64,000 bases of DNA from Phragmites australis (lineage: Eukaryota; Streptophyta; Magnoliopsida; Poales; Poaceae). The notes under the pieces were generated by a model. The model was given only the letters and a program-made list of their open reading frames with translations. It did not search any database and was not told where the DNA came from. Positions 24,561-36,823 of this stretch are shown piece after piece. The DNA lies in the NCBI RefSeq assembly GCF_958298935.1, contig NC_084940.1:24547146-24611145 (forward strand), read 5' to 3'. How positions within the stretch are numbered: the first letter of the stretch is position 1; each line of letters opens with the position of its first letter. Position numbers and translations under genes: made by a program.

Positions 24561-25812
24561 ACTCTGTCTCAGATTTTAGTTTTGCGCCCTAGAACGTAAT
24601 GATCCCAGTAAAGATCAGACCATCCCCGATTACGCAGATTGGGTTATCTCAGGTGTTCTTTTTTGGTTGTTTGCGGTATCAGCATTTTGAACTTGATGGA
24701 TTCGTGTACCATGGCAATGAGTCCGTGATCGAGTAACAGACCAGAACAAATATCACCACAACAGTAGGAATCCTGTCACCGGTGCGATGCCATCACTTAA
24801 TACGATTGGCTTGCTGCTGTAGATAGGGTAATGCTTTATGTGGGTTGTCTGAACTCTTGGATGGGGAGGGTTCAAATTTGTCAAAAACATATGTTCTTTG
24901 GGCTGGATTCTCTATCTTCATCGAAGTAAATCTGAACAGCTAATTGATCCAATCCTGAGGTTCCTATAAATCAAGCTGACCGATTGATGCATCAGGGTTG
25001 AATATCCCGAGTATGGTGTAGTGTCCTAATAACTGGTCTCAGCACTCTAATGCTCTTATTACTGCAACAATATGGGTCCGTAAGCTGGAATTTCTGATTG
25101 TTTTTCTGGTATTCTTAGTAGCAACTTGTTTCTTAGTTGAACTTGGGTATTCTAAACTAAATTCTTTAGAAGTTGTGAGGGGCCTTTTGTTCCTGAACTT
25201 AAAGGAAATGGAGCTAAAGGCCTTGCCATCTCATTACTTGGTGCTATGGTGATGTCGCATAATCTTTTTCTGCACTCAGCATTGGTATTATTGATAAAAG
25301 TACCACGGTCGGTTCATGGGATTGAAGTGGCTTGCAGATTCTATATGGTAGAGAGTGCATTTTCTCTTACATTTTTTATTAATATATCTATCATATCTGT
25401 TAGTGGTGTTGTGTGCGGTTCAGGATTGAAGTGGTTAAAGGAAGTAGTGCCCCCAACCGTGCTTAGGCGTGGTCATCGAGATTCATCGGTAAAGGCAAGT
25501 AACGTGGGATATGGCTAATGCTATGTTTAAATTCATTTCTTACATCCTTTAAAATTAATTAAAATGCAATATATATTATTAAGAGAAATAGTTTACTTTG
25601 CATTTGTACTACTTTTGGTACTATTCGGTGGTTGATAATTTATTCATGATGATGCGCTTATGCTTGTGCTAATCTTTATCGATTCTATTATGGAGATTGC
25701 TGTCGTGAGGTGAAGTATGCCGACCGATTGTATTTATGATTTATTTCAGAATACTTGGTGCATTTATTTATTGGTGTACGCCGTTGTATGCATAGATGCA
25801 TCATGTTGCAAT
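24561..25812. other. Intergenic stretch, nothing recognised
   Basis: Mixed sequence without a convincing ORF. A 90-codon ORF at 25246-25518 has no recognisable domain. It ends at the CACTA insertion. Confidence 0.4.
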
Positions 25813-27454
25813 CACTACCGGAACCCCCATGTTTGCCGAGTGTCTAAAACATTGCCGAGTGTATTTTATCGTGCACTCGGCAAACCACCCTATACGCCGA
25901 GTGCAAAAAAAAAACACTCGACAAACAAGTAGACACTCGGCAAACCAAGAGAAAAGCACTCGGCAAAAAATAGCACTCGGCAAACTCGAGAAAATACACT
26001 CGGCAAAGTCAGGCACTCGGCAAACACCGCGCCACGTGTCCCTCCTCACGGACTCTGGCGGCGCGTCCGTCCTTTGCCGAGTGTCGTCTAACGGACACTC
26101 GGCAAAAAACTTGTTTGCCGAGTGTCCTCTATTTGACATTCGGCAAATAGTGAAATATTTTCCTTACCGACCAAAAATTTCGGATTTTTTTGAATTTACG
26201 CCCGCGCAGACTGTGCCTTCTACGAGTGGCTCGGCCCACAACCCAAACCCCAGCACCCACCTCCAACCCTAGCTCTTCCAATCCCCAATTCCCCATCTCC
26301 CGTCCCGCTCCACTCACATGCGCCGGTGCCGACGCCTTTTCCGCCTGGCCGCCGCCCCTCACGTCCCCTACGCAGTCGGCCGCAGCGGCTCACGGCCCCT
26401 ACACAGTCGGCCGCCGCCCCTCACGTGCCAAGCTCGGGCGGGCAGCGGCGGGCGCAGCCGTGCGGGCTACGGCTGCGGCGCGTGCCGTGCTTGGTCGAGC
26501 GGAGGGCCGGAGCTGTGCCTGGTCGCGTCAGCGGAAGACGCCAGCCATCGGCAAGCCACAGCCTCTCAGCACGCCAGCAGCTCGGCGCCTCGGCCAGCAC
26601 GTCGGCGGAAGACACTCGGGCGACCAGCAGGCAGCAGCACGCCAGCTGCAGACCTCTCAGGTGGTTTCCCTTAACTGCATCCTTGCAAACATCGGCTTCA
26701 TTTGTCCATTTGCGTGCGTACCGTGGTGTAAAATTTTGATGTGCCAAATTAAGGAAGAGTTAATTTGCAGAGAGATGGAAAGTGGGATATGTACATGTAC
26801 TGTAGTTAATTTGTCTGGCAGTTCAAGTGCTGAATTGCTCGCTACCTTCTGTGATAACATTCTGAAGAAAGGCTGCAGTGAAAAGCTCAGTGATGAAGCC
26901 ATTGAAGATGCCCTTGAGAAGGTACATCTTGTCTTTTCTTTTGCTGCTTTTATTAAATTATGAATGTGAACTTTTACATTTGCTATTGGCTATTTTTCAG
27001 GTGGTAAGATTGCTTGCATACATCAGTGATAAAGACCTCTTTGCTGAGCTATCTTCCAGGAAGAAACTTGCAAGAAGATTGCTTTTCGACAAAAGTGCTA
27101 ATGCTGAGCTATCAGTGATAAGATTGCTCCTGTGGTGGCTTTTTTTTTCCTCTTTTTTTAATCGTTTGCCGAGTGTATTTTAAGGGCACTCGGCAAACCC
27201 TCCACTTTTTGCCGAGTGTATTCCCTCGACACTCGGCAAACTGGCGCTTTTTTTTGCCGAGTGTCGGATTTCACTCTCGGCAAAATAGTTTGCCGAGTGC
27301 GCGATAGAAAACAGTCGGCAAACAATTGTTTGCCGGCACGTTGTACGCCGACTGCTGTTTGTCGAGTGTTACATTCGGCAAACAATTTGCCGAGTGTTTT
27401 TAAGCCTTCGCCGTGTGCCCTGGGCACACGGCAAAGTCACGAAATCCGGTAGTG
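25813..27454. mobile_element. Non-autonomous CACTA (EnSpm/CMC) element, 1642 bp, TSD AAT
   Basis: It begins CACTACCGGAA and ends TTCCGGTAGTG-like (ATCCGGTAGTG), and is flanked by a perfect 3-bp duplication AAT (25810-25812 and 27455-27457). Both subterminal regions are packed with TTTGCCGAGTGT and its complement ACACTCGGCAAA, the binding-site-like repeats of a widespread grass CACTA family. There is no transposase ORF, so it depends on an autonomous relative. The interior carries captured cullin sequence (26814-27102) behind a GC-rich leader. Confidence 0.95.
26814..27102 (+). pseudogene. Captured cullin (CUL1-like) fragment, two exons with their intron
   Basis: Exon 1 (26814-26921) encodes [15 protein letters not shown] and the ILKKG...EKLSDEAIE block; the intron is 26922-27000 (GTACAT...TTTTCAG); exon 2 (27001-27102) encodes [14 protein letters not shown] and [14 protein letters not shown]. 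These are the residues of the conserved stretch of plant CUL1 just before the C-terminal cullin homology core, the scaffold of SCF ubiquitin ligases. The fragment reads in one frame through the GC-rich leader (ORF from 26190), so a chimeric peptide could be made. An SS replaces the usual FY before RKKLARR, showing drift. It has no RBX1-binding or neddylation region, so no cullin function is expected. Confidence 0.9.
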
Positions 27455-28440
27455 AATCATACCATCTCGTAAGCATTATTCATGCTTTTGCATAAAACTA
27501 AAATTGGTGATGATTACGACGTTATGGGAATGGCTATTAAATTTCATTGTCGTATGCATACATATGCATATCATATGGACCGGTCATCGTCATCATACCG
27601 TGACTCATACCGGTACATATAGTTGCATGGGAGGTTGATATCGTCCAACATTAAACTCTCAAATGGAGTTACATCATGGCATTCATACATTCCCATACCG
27701 TCTAAAGAATATAAAATCATAGAGATTTTGTACTATGCTATATGGGCATCTCGAGTATTCATTTGGCAATCGCCATGTCGAGAGGTTGTACACCCTTGTT
27801 TGATTATGTTTTTTAATACTATTATGAATTGTCTTTGTTTCATAACATTACGGGAGATTGTATTAGCAGATATTGTACTACGTGGAAAAGTATTTTTTAT
27901 TTTCTTATGTCTTGGCTCATCTTCGTGAGTAAACTTTTGCTATCAAGTTATTTTTTATTTAAACTATATGTAGGATATGTATATGTTTATAGTTGTTATT
28001 TTCTAAGTTTATCTCACTTCGTTAATTTTTTTTATTGTTATTCTTAGATTGTTTTGACGAGCATAATGGGCTTGGGACTAGAAGCCTGCATGTTCCTCAC
28101 TGTTTGTAATCTAGGTCACTAATAATTTAGCTAAGAATTTGACATATCTACTTGAGATAAGCTCTTGGTGTAAAGGAGTTTTATTTTTGTATGCGTTGTA
28201 AATAGTTGTGTGGAGCATTGTCGCTGCTTATTTTATGTTCATGTATTATATTTTTGTCTTGTCTGTATTGTTGATTCAGTTATATCTCAATATACAAATT
28301 AAAGGAGGTGCCGTTGTTTTTTTTTTCTGAATTTTTAACTAAAATATGCTTTTGTCGAAGAGTAGGGCGTAGCATAAATAGAAAGGAAATTTGTTTTGGC
28401 TTGTAGAATATTTTATCGAGGGTGGCTGATAAATCCGAAA
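27455..28440. other. Intergenic AT-rich stretch, nothing recognised
   Basis: Short ORFs only, with many T-runs. No domain or terminal repeat seen. Confidence 0.4.
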
Positions 28441-28459
28441 ATGTGAATCCTGGCGCCGA

Positions 28460-28890
28460 GCATGCATGCTGGTGGTGCAGCGAGCTGTGAGCATCGCGGC
28501 GTCCAGCGTCGGGGTCTCGGCCGGCGGCGGCGGCGTTACATGCATCCAACTCCATCCGGTGGGCGCGAAGAATTAAGGTGCATGCATGACTTGATAGCAG
28601 CGTCGAAGATGCAACCACTTTTCTAATTTTTTTCCCGGGGGAAGATGCAAGCATGCATGCACTTGCTTTGCCCAGCACTTGGCCCTCCTTGTTCCAAGCC
28701 ACACATGAACGGGCCGGGAAGAACGGTGCTCAACTCAATGCATGCAAATTAAGGCGTGCGTGGCGAGGAACCGTACGTACGTTCTGCGCCAGATCAGGCA
28801 TGCATGTGTCTATGCAGCAATAGTGTGCTCCATGTAGTCGACGACGATGGAGCAAGTCCTCTTGGCCGTCGCATATGCATGCATGTCGCG
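28460..28890. promoter_or_regulatory. Cluster of CATGCATG (RY-type) words
   Basis: GCATGCATG or CATGCA occurs at about 28460, 28540, 28580, 28650, 28740, 28798 and 28876. CATGCA is the RY motif bound by B3 factors in seed promoters; whether it acts here is unknown. The nearest promoter is that of the GeBP-like pseudogene about 700 bp downstream. Confidence 0.3.
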
Positions 28891-29575
28891 GGTGCTGCCG
28901 TGCTAGCTGGATGCTGGGAACTAAACAATATATATAATATACACACCTATTATATTCTTCTTAGCCGTATGAAATCTCCAGAGCAGGCGATGGGTGTGAA
29001 CTTGAGACGGAGGACCACCTGATGAGCCAGTATAGGGTGGGGTAACACGTCGCACCGGGTTAGCGCGGCCATTGATCCGGGGCTGAGGACGCCGTTGAAG
29101 ACGACAGGAGGCTGCTGGAGGCAAGAGATGGCTGCAGGTTGAAGATCCGACGGATAACACGTGTCAGACTGAAAAGCTCTTTGTCTTCAGGCGGGCGTTT
29201 GAAAAATAGAATCTCCCTATAATATACGCTAATATGCTCATGTATATTGTATATTGTTCCCATGAACGAATTTCAAATTTTGCCTGTTCGTGGACTGGCG
29301 TCTCATGTGTAAGTGGATGCTTAATTGTTTGACGGGCGGGCTGGGCACACATATATGTGGTACGTACAGTACGTCCTTCTCTCTCATCTGCACGTTGAAC
29401 CGTACGTGCCGATTCTTTTGCTTGGTCGTTGTGCAACGTAAGTGCGTGCATGTCATGGCATGCATGATTGAGGGCACCAACGAACGAAGTGGGTGGGGTT
29501 ATATTAGCCGTTCCTACTCCAACGCAACTACGCAACGGGTCGATATGTTCATCGTGCGCTGCTGCATGGCTGCTG

Positions 29576-29588
29576 CATATATATACAG
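29576..29588 (+). promoter_or_regulatory. TATA box of the GeBP-like pseudogene
   Basis: GCATATATATACAGC lies about 20-30 bp before a CT-rich leader (CTTCTTCTTCTTCCCAG), followed by a clear exon and the GTAAGTACATG donor at 29773. Confidence 0.5.
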
Positions 29589-30173
29589 CTAGCAGTCACA
29601 ACGTACCTACTCTTCTTCTTCTTCCCAGAGAAGAGAGCTCAAGCCTCGACGACGTTCTCGATCGATCGGCAACTTCTTCTCCACAGTGCGCGCGTGACGA
29701 AACTACTTCACCCAGCTCCGCCGGCGTCCGTCTTCAATTCCTGCAGATTGGCATCCACGAGTCGCGCTAGCTGTAAGTACATGATCTGAACGCTACCTCT
29801 CCTTGATTAATTCCAATATCAAATTTCCTAGTTTACTTGATCGGTCCGTGAGCATCGATCACTGATTCAATCGTATATTAAGATATATAATTTCCATTGC
29901 ATTAGATTGGCACGGTATATATGCCTGTATGTGTTTATTATATAACAGGACGAGATGACCCTTTGTGTGTGTGTCTGTGCGTGGAGTGCAGGAGTCGGAG
30001 AAGATGGCCCCGACACTGAGGGATCGCAAGAAGCGTCAAGAGCAGCAGGAGGGCAACTAGAACAGGAAGAAGCGCCCAGCCGGTACAGAGGAGCTGCTGC
30101 CGCAGCCGCCGGCCAAGAAGCGCAAGGACGGCCCGATGATGCCGCAGACGCCCATGGAAGCAGAAAGTCGCAG

Positions 30174-30360
30174 TGTTAGAGGAAATTCTCATAATAGATC
30201 GATATGCATCATGTGTGTATTTGTTAGGATCTCCAAGACATGATCACACCTTTATCTCTCTATGATTAGATTCTATGTATAGCTGCTTTAAAGATCAAGA
30301 TGAATCGTTCAAACTTGGAGATCTATCTGTACCGGAGGTAACACGCTTAATCAGTTTTCA
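30174..30360 (+). repeat. 5' LTR of the copia element (187 bp)
   Basis: TGTTAGAGG...AGTTTTCA. Compared with the 3' LTR it lacks about 46 bp near its end and one copy of a short internal duplication. Confidence 0.88.
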
Positions 30361-30374
30361 TAGTAATGAGAGCC
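30361..30374 (+). other. Degenerate primer-binding site
   Basis: TAGTAATGAGAGCC directly after the LTR resembles the TGGTATCAGAGCC site that pairs with initiator tRNA-Met in plant copia elements, with several changes. Confidence 0.6.
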
Positions 30375-30399
30375 ACCTCTTCCAAACACATCTAATCCA

Positions 30400-33300
30400 T
30401 GGCGAGCTCTTCTTCATCCATGGCGTCCCCATAGGTCCTCCTGTCACCGAGAAACTCACGAGAGACAACTTTCTTCTCTGGAAGGCGCAGGTTCTTCCTG
30501 CCCTTCGTGGAGCTCAGTTGATGGGCTAGCTAGGTGGCTTTGTTGCTACGCCGCCAAAGACCATCACCATCACCAACATCGAGAAGAAGACTAAGGATGT
30601 ACCCAATCCATCTTATGCGGCATGGATTGCTGAACAGCAGGTGTTGCCATACCTGTTAAATTCCTTGTCAAAAGAAGTGCTGACACAAGTCGTGACCATG
30701 AACACGGCAACCAAAGTTTGGTCCGCAATCTAGGTGATGTTCGCCTCTCAGTCCCGTGTGAGGGTGACCAACCTCAGGCTGGCTCTCACCACCACTCAGA
30801 AGGGCACCATGACGACAGCGCAATACTTCTCCAAGATGAAGGCCTATGGAGATGAACTTGCTGCCATAGGAAAGATCCTGGATGACGAGGAGATGGTTTC
30901 CTATATCCTATCAGGTCTCGACATGGAGTATAACCCCTTGGTTCAATCCATTGTTGCAAGGTCAGATCCAATTTCATTAAGTGATCTGTATGCACAAATG
31001 TTGAGCTTTGACACTCGTATGGAGATGCTACAAGGCACTGGAAATCAGTTTCAGTCCTCCACTAATGCTGCCTCACGTGGGCGTGATGGTGGATATAATT
31101 TGCAAGGACGTGGAGGCCGTGCCAGTCGCGGCGGTGGCCGTGGCAATAGCTGAGGAGGGCACACCAATGGTGGTGCTCCCAAACAGGGAAGCCAAGGGTC
31201 CAGAACTAGAAGACCCAAATGTCAAATATGTCACAAGCTCGGTCACTCAACAGCCAACTGTTGGAACAGGTTTGATGCTAACTTCCAACCAGAAGAAAGA
31301 GTTGTGGGTGCTGCTGTTACATCATATTGTGTTAATACAAACTGGTACACTGATACTGGTGCCACCGACCATATCACAGGAGAGCTTGAGAAGCTAACTA
31401 TCTGTGACAAGTATCACGGCCATGATCAAGTGCACACTGTTAGTGGTTCAGGTATGAAAATTAGTCATGTTGGTCATGCATTAGTTCATACCCCTACTCG
31501 TGATTTGCATCTTAACAATGTTCTGCATGTTCCAAGTGCACACAAGAATCTTGTTTCCATTCATCGTTTAGCCACTAACAATGATGCTTTTCTTGAATTT
31601 CATCAAAACTTTTTCTTCATCAAGGACCAAGCCACGAAGAAAACAATTCTTAGAGCGAAGTGTGAAGGAGGTCTTTATCCTATTCATTCATCATCAAGTC
31701 TAGATCACAATATGCAAGTCTTCGGTACCACTAAGCCATCCTCTATACAGTGGCACAGTCGTCTAGGTCATCCCTCCTTTTCAATTGTTGATCGAGTCCT
31801 TAGAAATAATGAGCTTCCCTGCTCAAGTCAATTCAGAGAAGAGTTTATTTGTGATTCATGTCAAAAGGCAAAAAGTCATCAACTTCCCTATCCTAGATCC
31901 ACCAGTGTGTCTACAAGTCCTCTTGAGCTTGTCTTTTCCGATGTATGGGGACCAGCTCCTGACTTTGTTAGTAGACACAAATACTATGTAAGTTTTATTG
32001 ATGATTATAGCAAATTTACATGGATCTATTTACTCAAGAAGAAATCTGATGTGTTTCAAGTTTTCCACAATTTCTAGAATCTTGTTGAACAGAAATTTAA
32101 CAAAAAGATTCTCACCATGCAAACTGATTGGGGTGGTGAGTATGAAAAGTTAAATTCTTTCTTTCAAAGGATAGGAATTGTGTATCAAGCTTCATGCCTC
32201 CATGCACATAAGCAAAATGGTGCTGCCAAAAGGAAACATAGACATATAGTTAAAGTTGGCCTTGCTCTCTTGGCAAATGCATCCATGCCTCTGAAGTTTT
32301 GGGATGAAGCATTTCTAACTGCAACATATCTCATCAATCTTTTGCCATCTAAAGTCATCAATTATCAAACTCTAGTTGAGCACCTTCTCCACCATAAACT
32401 AGACTACACATGTCTTTGTATATTTGGCTGCGCATGCTGGCCTAACATGCAACCCTACAACACTTGAAAATTATACTTCCGCTCGAAGCGATGTGTTTTT
32501 TTCAATTATAGTTCTCTTCACAAAGGTTTTAAGTGCCTAGATACTTCCTCTGGTGGAGTATATATATCTCGGGATGTAGTCTTTGATGAGGTGGTATTTC
32601 CTTTTTCCAATCTTCACCAAAACGCTAGGACTCATGTTCGCCAAGAAATTCTCCTTCTTCCGCAAACTATGCGCCATAGTCTTGGTTTTGATCATAGGGG
32701 AGAACTATGCACTGATCAAATGACTAACCATAACCATGGCTATCATGTCTCTGGTACAAGCATGCAGGAAAATCGTGCTGAAAATGGAGTACAAAACGGT
32801 GATCAAATCGGTGATGCATTGGTGCAAAATGGCGATGAGCATGACACTGATTCTGTTAATGATCTCGGTAGTGGATCCTAGGCAGATTTTGTCTAGGAGG
32901 GATAGAACACCTTGGCCTCTGGGGACGTGTCGAATACAATCGATGTAGGTGTGGCATCGCCCGTCTCGTCCAGCTTCAGCCCTAGTTCGATGTCTCCTGC
33001 CTTCATCTCAGGTACATCGACACCAAGTTTTGTGGTGTCCTCTGTGGTGGCTCCAGGATCACCTACTCCACCTACTGCTGTTCAACAATGACCACACACA
33101 AGATTGCAAGATGGTATTATTAAACCTCGTATCTTCACTGATGTCACTATAAGATATGGGTACTTTAGTTCTACAGGTGAACTTGAACATCAACAAGAGG
33201 CTTTGAAAAATGACAGATGGCAGCATGCAATGGATGCTGAATACCATGCATTAATGAAAAACAAAACCTAGTATTTGGTCCCACCAAAACAAGGTAACAA

Positions 33301-34715
33301 TATAATATATTGCAAATGGGTGTATAAGATCAAGAAGAAGGCAGATGGAACAATAGATACTGATTCTTTCAAAGCCAGATTGGTTGCAAAAGGGTTCAAG
33401 TAGAGGTACGGTATAGATTATGAGGATACTTTCAATCCAGTTTATAAAATTGCTACTGTTCAGCTTGTTTTAGCTAGTGTAGTCTCTAAAGGTTGGAGCT
33501 TGAGATAATTAGATGTACAGAACGTGTTTTTGCATGGGGTTCTGGAAGAGGAGGTCTACATGAAGTAGCCACCAGGATATGATAACAAAGAAGCTCCACA
33601 GTATGTATGAAAGTTAGAAAAAGCAATCTACGGATTAAAACAAGCTCCAAGAGCTTGGTATTCTCGCCTGAGCACTAAATTACAGGATCTTGGCTCTGAA
33701 CCATCAAGATCAAACACATCACTATTCATCTACAACAAGTCAGGTATTATCATAATTGTTCTAATTTATGTGGATGATATTATTGTTACCAGTTCATTAC
33801 ATGAAGCAATCTCAATATTATTGCAAGATTTGAGTACTAATTTTGCTCTCAATGATCTTGGAGACTTGCATTTCTTTCTAGGAATTGAGGTCAAAAAATT
33901 CCAAATGGACTGCTACTATCACAAGAAAAATATGCTTATGATCTCTTTAAATGTGTTGGAATGCAAAATTACAAACCAACACCTACGCCCTTGTCACTGT
34001 CTGAGAAATTATCAGCATATGAAGGACAATCTCTCAGCTCAGAAGATAGCACAAGGTATAGAAGTATTGTGGGAGCTGTTCAGTATTTAACTATCACCAG
34101 ACCTGATATTGCCTTTTCAATAAACAAGGTATGTCTGTTTCTTCATGCGCCAACAACAGTACACTGGCCAACAACAAAAAGAATCTTGATATATGTTAAA
34201 ATACTATGGGTATTGGACTAACTTTCAAGTGATCAGTCTCTATTCTTGTAAGTGCCTTTTCTGATGCAGATTAGGCAGTTTGTGTTAATGACAAGAGATC
34301 AACAGGTGGCTTTGCAATTTTTCTTGGATCAAATCTAATTTCTTGGAGTGCTAGGAAGCAAGCTACTGTCTCTAGATCCAGTACAGAAGCAAAATATAAA
34401 GCATTAACAAATGCTACAGAGGAAATCATATGAGTACAGTCTTTGCTAGCTGAACTTGGGGTTCCTCAAAAGCAAACTCTGTGTCTATGCTGTAATAATA
34501 TGGGTGTCACATATCTTTCTGTCAACCCTGTATTTCATGCTAGAATAAAATATATCAAGATTGATTTTCATTTTGTTAGAGAAAGGGTGGCAAACAAGTT
34601 ACTGGACATCCAATTCATTGGCTCCAAAGATCAGATTCCAGATGGTTTTACCAAACCTCTATCGGCTTGTGATTTAAAAGAATTTTGGCATAACCTCAAC
34701 TTAATAATGTTGTGA
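30400..34715 (+). pseudogene. Copia gag-pol remnant
   Basis: gag (about 30440-31150, UBN2-type, with TAG at 30527 and 30733 and TGA at 31151) is followed by a CCHC knuckle CQICHKLGHSTANC (about 31220-31260), the protease motif DTGATDH (about 31347), the integrase HHCC region and core (SDVWGP near 31936; DWGGEY near 32126) with a TAG near 32076, RT (about 33300-34000, YVDDI near 33766) and RNase H (STEAKY near 34380, to 34715). The integrase catalytic Glu in the NGAAxRKHR motif is Lys (about 32229), a missense change in the active site. At least eight stops or frame changes are visible. Confidence 0.9.
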
Positions 34716-34726
34716 TTAAAGGAGGC

Positions 34727-34985
34727 TGTTAGAGAAAATTCTCGTTATAGATAGATATGTATCGTGTGTGTATTTGTTAGGATCTCCCCAAGATATGATC
34801 GTACCTTTATCTCCAGGATTAGATTCTATATATAGCTGCCTTGGATATCAAGATGAATTGTTCAAACTTGGAGATCAAGATGAATTGTTCAAATTTGGAG
34901 ATCTATCTGCACCTGATATTCTCGTATCAATATAGCCTAACGCGCTCGGCCTCCTACAGGAGGTAACATGCTTAATCAGTTTTCA
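34727..34985 (+). repeat. 3' LTR of the copia element (259 bp), with preceding polypurine tract
   Basis: Starts TGTTAGAG after ATTAAAGGAGGC and ends CAGTTTTCA. TATA-like CTATATATAGC lies at about 34828. A unit of about 29 bp (GATCAAGATGAATTGTTCAAA...) is tandemly duplicated. Confidence 0.88.
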
Positions 34986-35621
34986 AGACGCCGCAGAAAA
35001 GGAGACGCTGCGGACACTCATGATCAGCAGCAGGAGCAGCAACAAGGCCAAGGCCACCAAACGGAGGCTGAACATGACGTCGTCGCCGTTGCCGTTCACT
35101 CGCAAATGGTCGACGACGGACGAGCGGCGCATCCTCCGCGCCCTGCTCATGCACGGTGACCTACATGGCGAGCTGCTGGACTCGATCGTCAAACCTCTTC
35201 GACCAGCTCAAGCGCGAGGGCGAGTTCGACAACCCGTATGCCGGGCGTGCCTAGTTCGTAGAGAAGTTGCGCAAGCTCAAAGAGCGCTACAAGGACTTGG
35301 CTTCCAGGAAGAAACGGCCAGCTGGTGACCCGTGACCCCAAGAAGCTCAAGATGTTTAAGCTGTACGTGCAAGAAGGTCTGGGGCGTCGTCCTCCTCCTC
35401 CTCCTCCTCCGCCGGCAGCAGGAGTGTCTTCCACCTACAACGACGACACCACCGCTGACAGTGAAGACGAAGACGAAGAGCTGCGCAGCCTCGGGCGCAC
35501 GCTCTTGTGGTGGGGAAGCCGCGTCGTCTTCACCGCGGCGTGGGCGGCCCTCATGTCACCCATCTGGCTAAAGGGACACGGTAACACGGCGCCCATGGAC
35601 ATCCGCGGTCTGCTGCCGTAA

Positions 35622-36790
35622 TTTGTTCGCGAGCCATGGATGCATGGATGGGTCAACAGAACAGGCCCGCTTTATCTTAATTTCCAGTAACTTTATTTCA
35701 GCAGTGCTAAATGCATCCATGAGGTTAATTTATGTACGTAGTTCCAGCTTAATTATATTAATCTGTGTTTAATTCGGTCTTATTTTTTATTCTGAATTAC
35801 TTATCTCTTGACTTGTTATTCATGCATGCACCGTCGGCATAGTGATCAGTCAGTGTATGGTAAATGTTGATTATTGCATATATACGGATGAATGAAGTGC
35901 GGCGCAGGACATATATGTGTATGTATGTATGTATATACAGCACTATACATGTATGCTAGGTACTGTTAATTTGCATGTCGTTGGGTACCTCTGCTAGCGC
36001 TGGATCAGCTTAATTTGCAACAGCTATTTTTAAGTGTTTATGGCACGGTAGCAAAGCTGTAATGCCAACTCTAATAATCTTTTTACTACTATGAGTTTCA
36101 CAATGCTACTCCTTGGTATTAGGGCGTGTATAATGAGGTGACGTCAGCTGTCTAGAAAAGAAACAACATAGAATTTTATCTGATGTGGAGGAAAGAGAAA
36201 CAAGATAGAGAAATATATCGTCTATTAATTAATATATGGTTTAAAACATCAGACAACCACTCTTATAGATAATATTTTCTCTATTGTATGGATATCGTCT
36301 GTTATTTGTAGTTTCAACTTTCTACATGTCATTTAACAATTGGGTGTCATTTAAATTGCTTGCAGCCAACTCACACAATAGCTTATCTATTATATATGGT
36401 GGTTTTTGTTGTTCCCACGAAGCGAAGATCATTCGCTTGGCGAATGAGGTAGATCAACCACTTTTTGGCCCGATCGAACCCACGTATGTGGCAAAATATA
36501 GGGATGGAGAAAGCAGTAATCAATAGGACTTCCCTAATCTCTCCTTCCTGAGAGGAAAAACGTGAAATTCTTTTTCCTTTCTGCACGGACCAGTTGCACT
36601 TAGCGCCAACTAACTGATAGCTGATAGAGTGCAGAGCCCCGAGTCTAAGCCAGCAGAGCCATTTCTTTCTACTGTCGTCAAAAGAAAAAATAAGTACTAA
36701 AGCCAGAGCATTGATTCCCCATAACGAATAGGCTAACTCTATCTCTCAATTACCTATCCTGTGCTCGAGAAGGTCCCCCAGTTCCTCGGC
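35622..36790. other. 3' flank of the GeBP pseudogene; nothing further recognised
   Basis: AT-rich, with a GTATGTATGTATGTAT tetranucleotide run near 35920. No ORF with a recognisable product. Confidence 0.4.
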
Positions 36791-36823
36791 AGCACCTTGA
36801 AGTGCATTTAGTTGTCTAACTAG

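Larger units (their letters stand above)
30174..34985 (+). mobile_element. Complete but decayed Ty1/copia element, 4.8 kb, both LTRs
   Basis: LTRs at 30174-30360 and 34727-34985 both begin TGTTAGAG and end CAGTTTTCA. A degenerate primer site follows the first and an AAAGGAGG purine tract precedes the second. gag-pol between them is in the order gag, protease, integrase, RT, RNase H (copia order) but full of stops. The LTRs differ by many substitutions and two indels, so the insertion is old. No clean TSD: CGCAG precedes the element and AGACG follows it. Confidence 0.93.
29600..35621 (+). pseudogene. GeBP/storekeeper-like (DUF573) transcription factor pseudogene, split by a copia element
   Basis: A leader exon ends at the GTAAGT donor (29773) and the next exon starts after GTGCAG at 29991. 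The ATG at 30004 opens a Lys/Arg/Gln-rich N-terminus with PAKKRKDG, a nuclear-localisation-like stretch, and has an in-frame TAG at 30058. The copia element (30174-34985) interrupts it. Beyond, FTRKWSTTDERRILRALL (about 35095-35150) and FDQLKREGEFDN and KLRKLKERYKDLA (about 35198-35300) give the DNA-binding trihelix-like domain of GeBP proteins. There is a frameshift near 35195, a TAG near 35250 and another frame change near 35325. A Pro run and an acidic stretch follow, ending at 35621. The gene is dead. Confidence 0.8.

Noticed and set aside
26318..26747. Alternative ORFs in the CACTA leader
   Set aside because: Only the frame of 26190-26963 joins the cullin exon; the others are GC-driven shadows.
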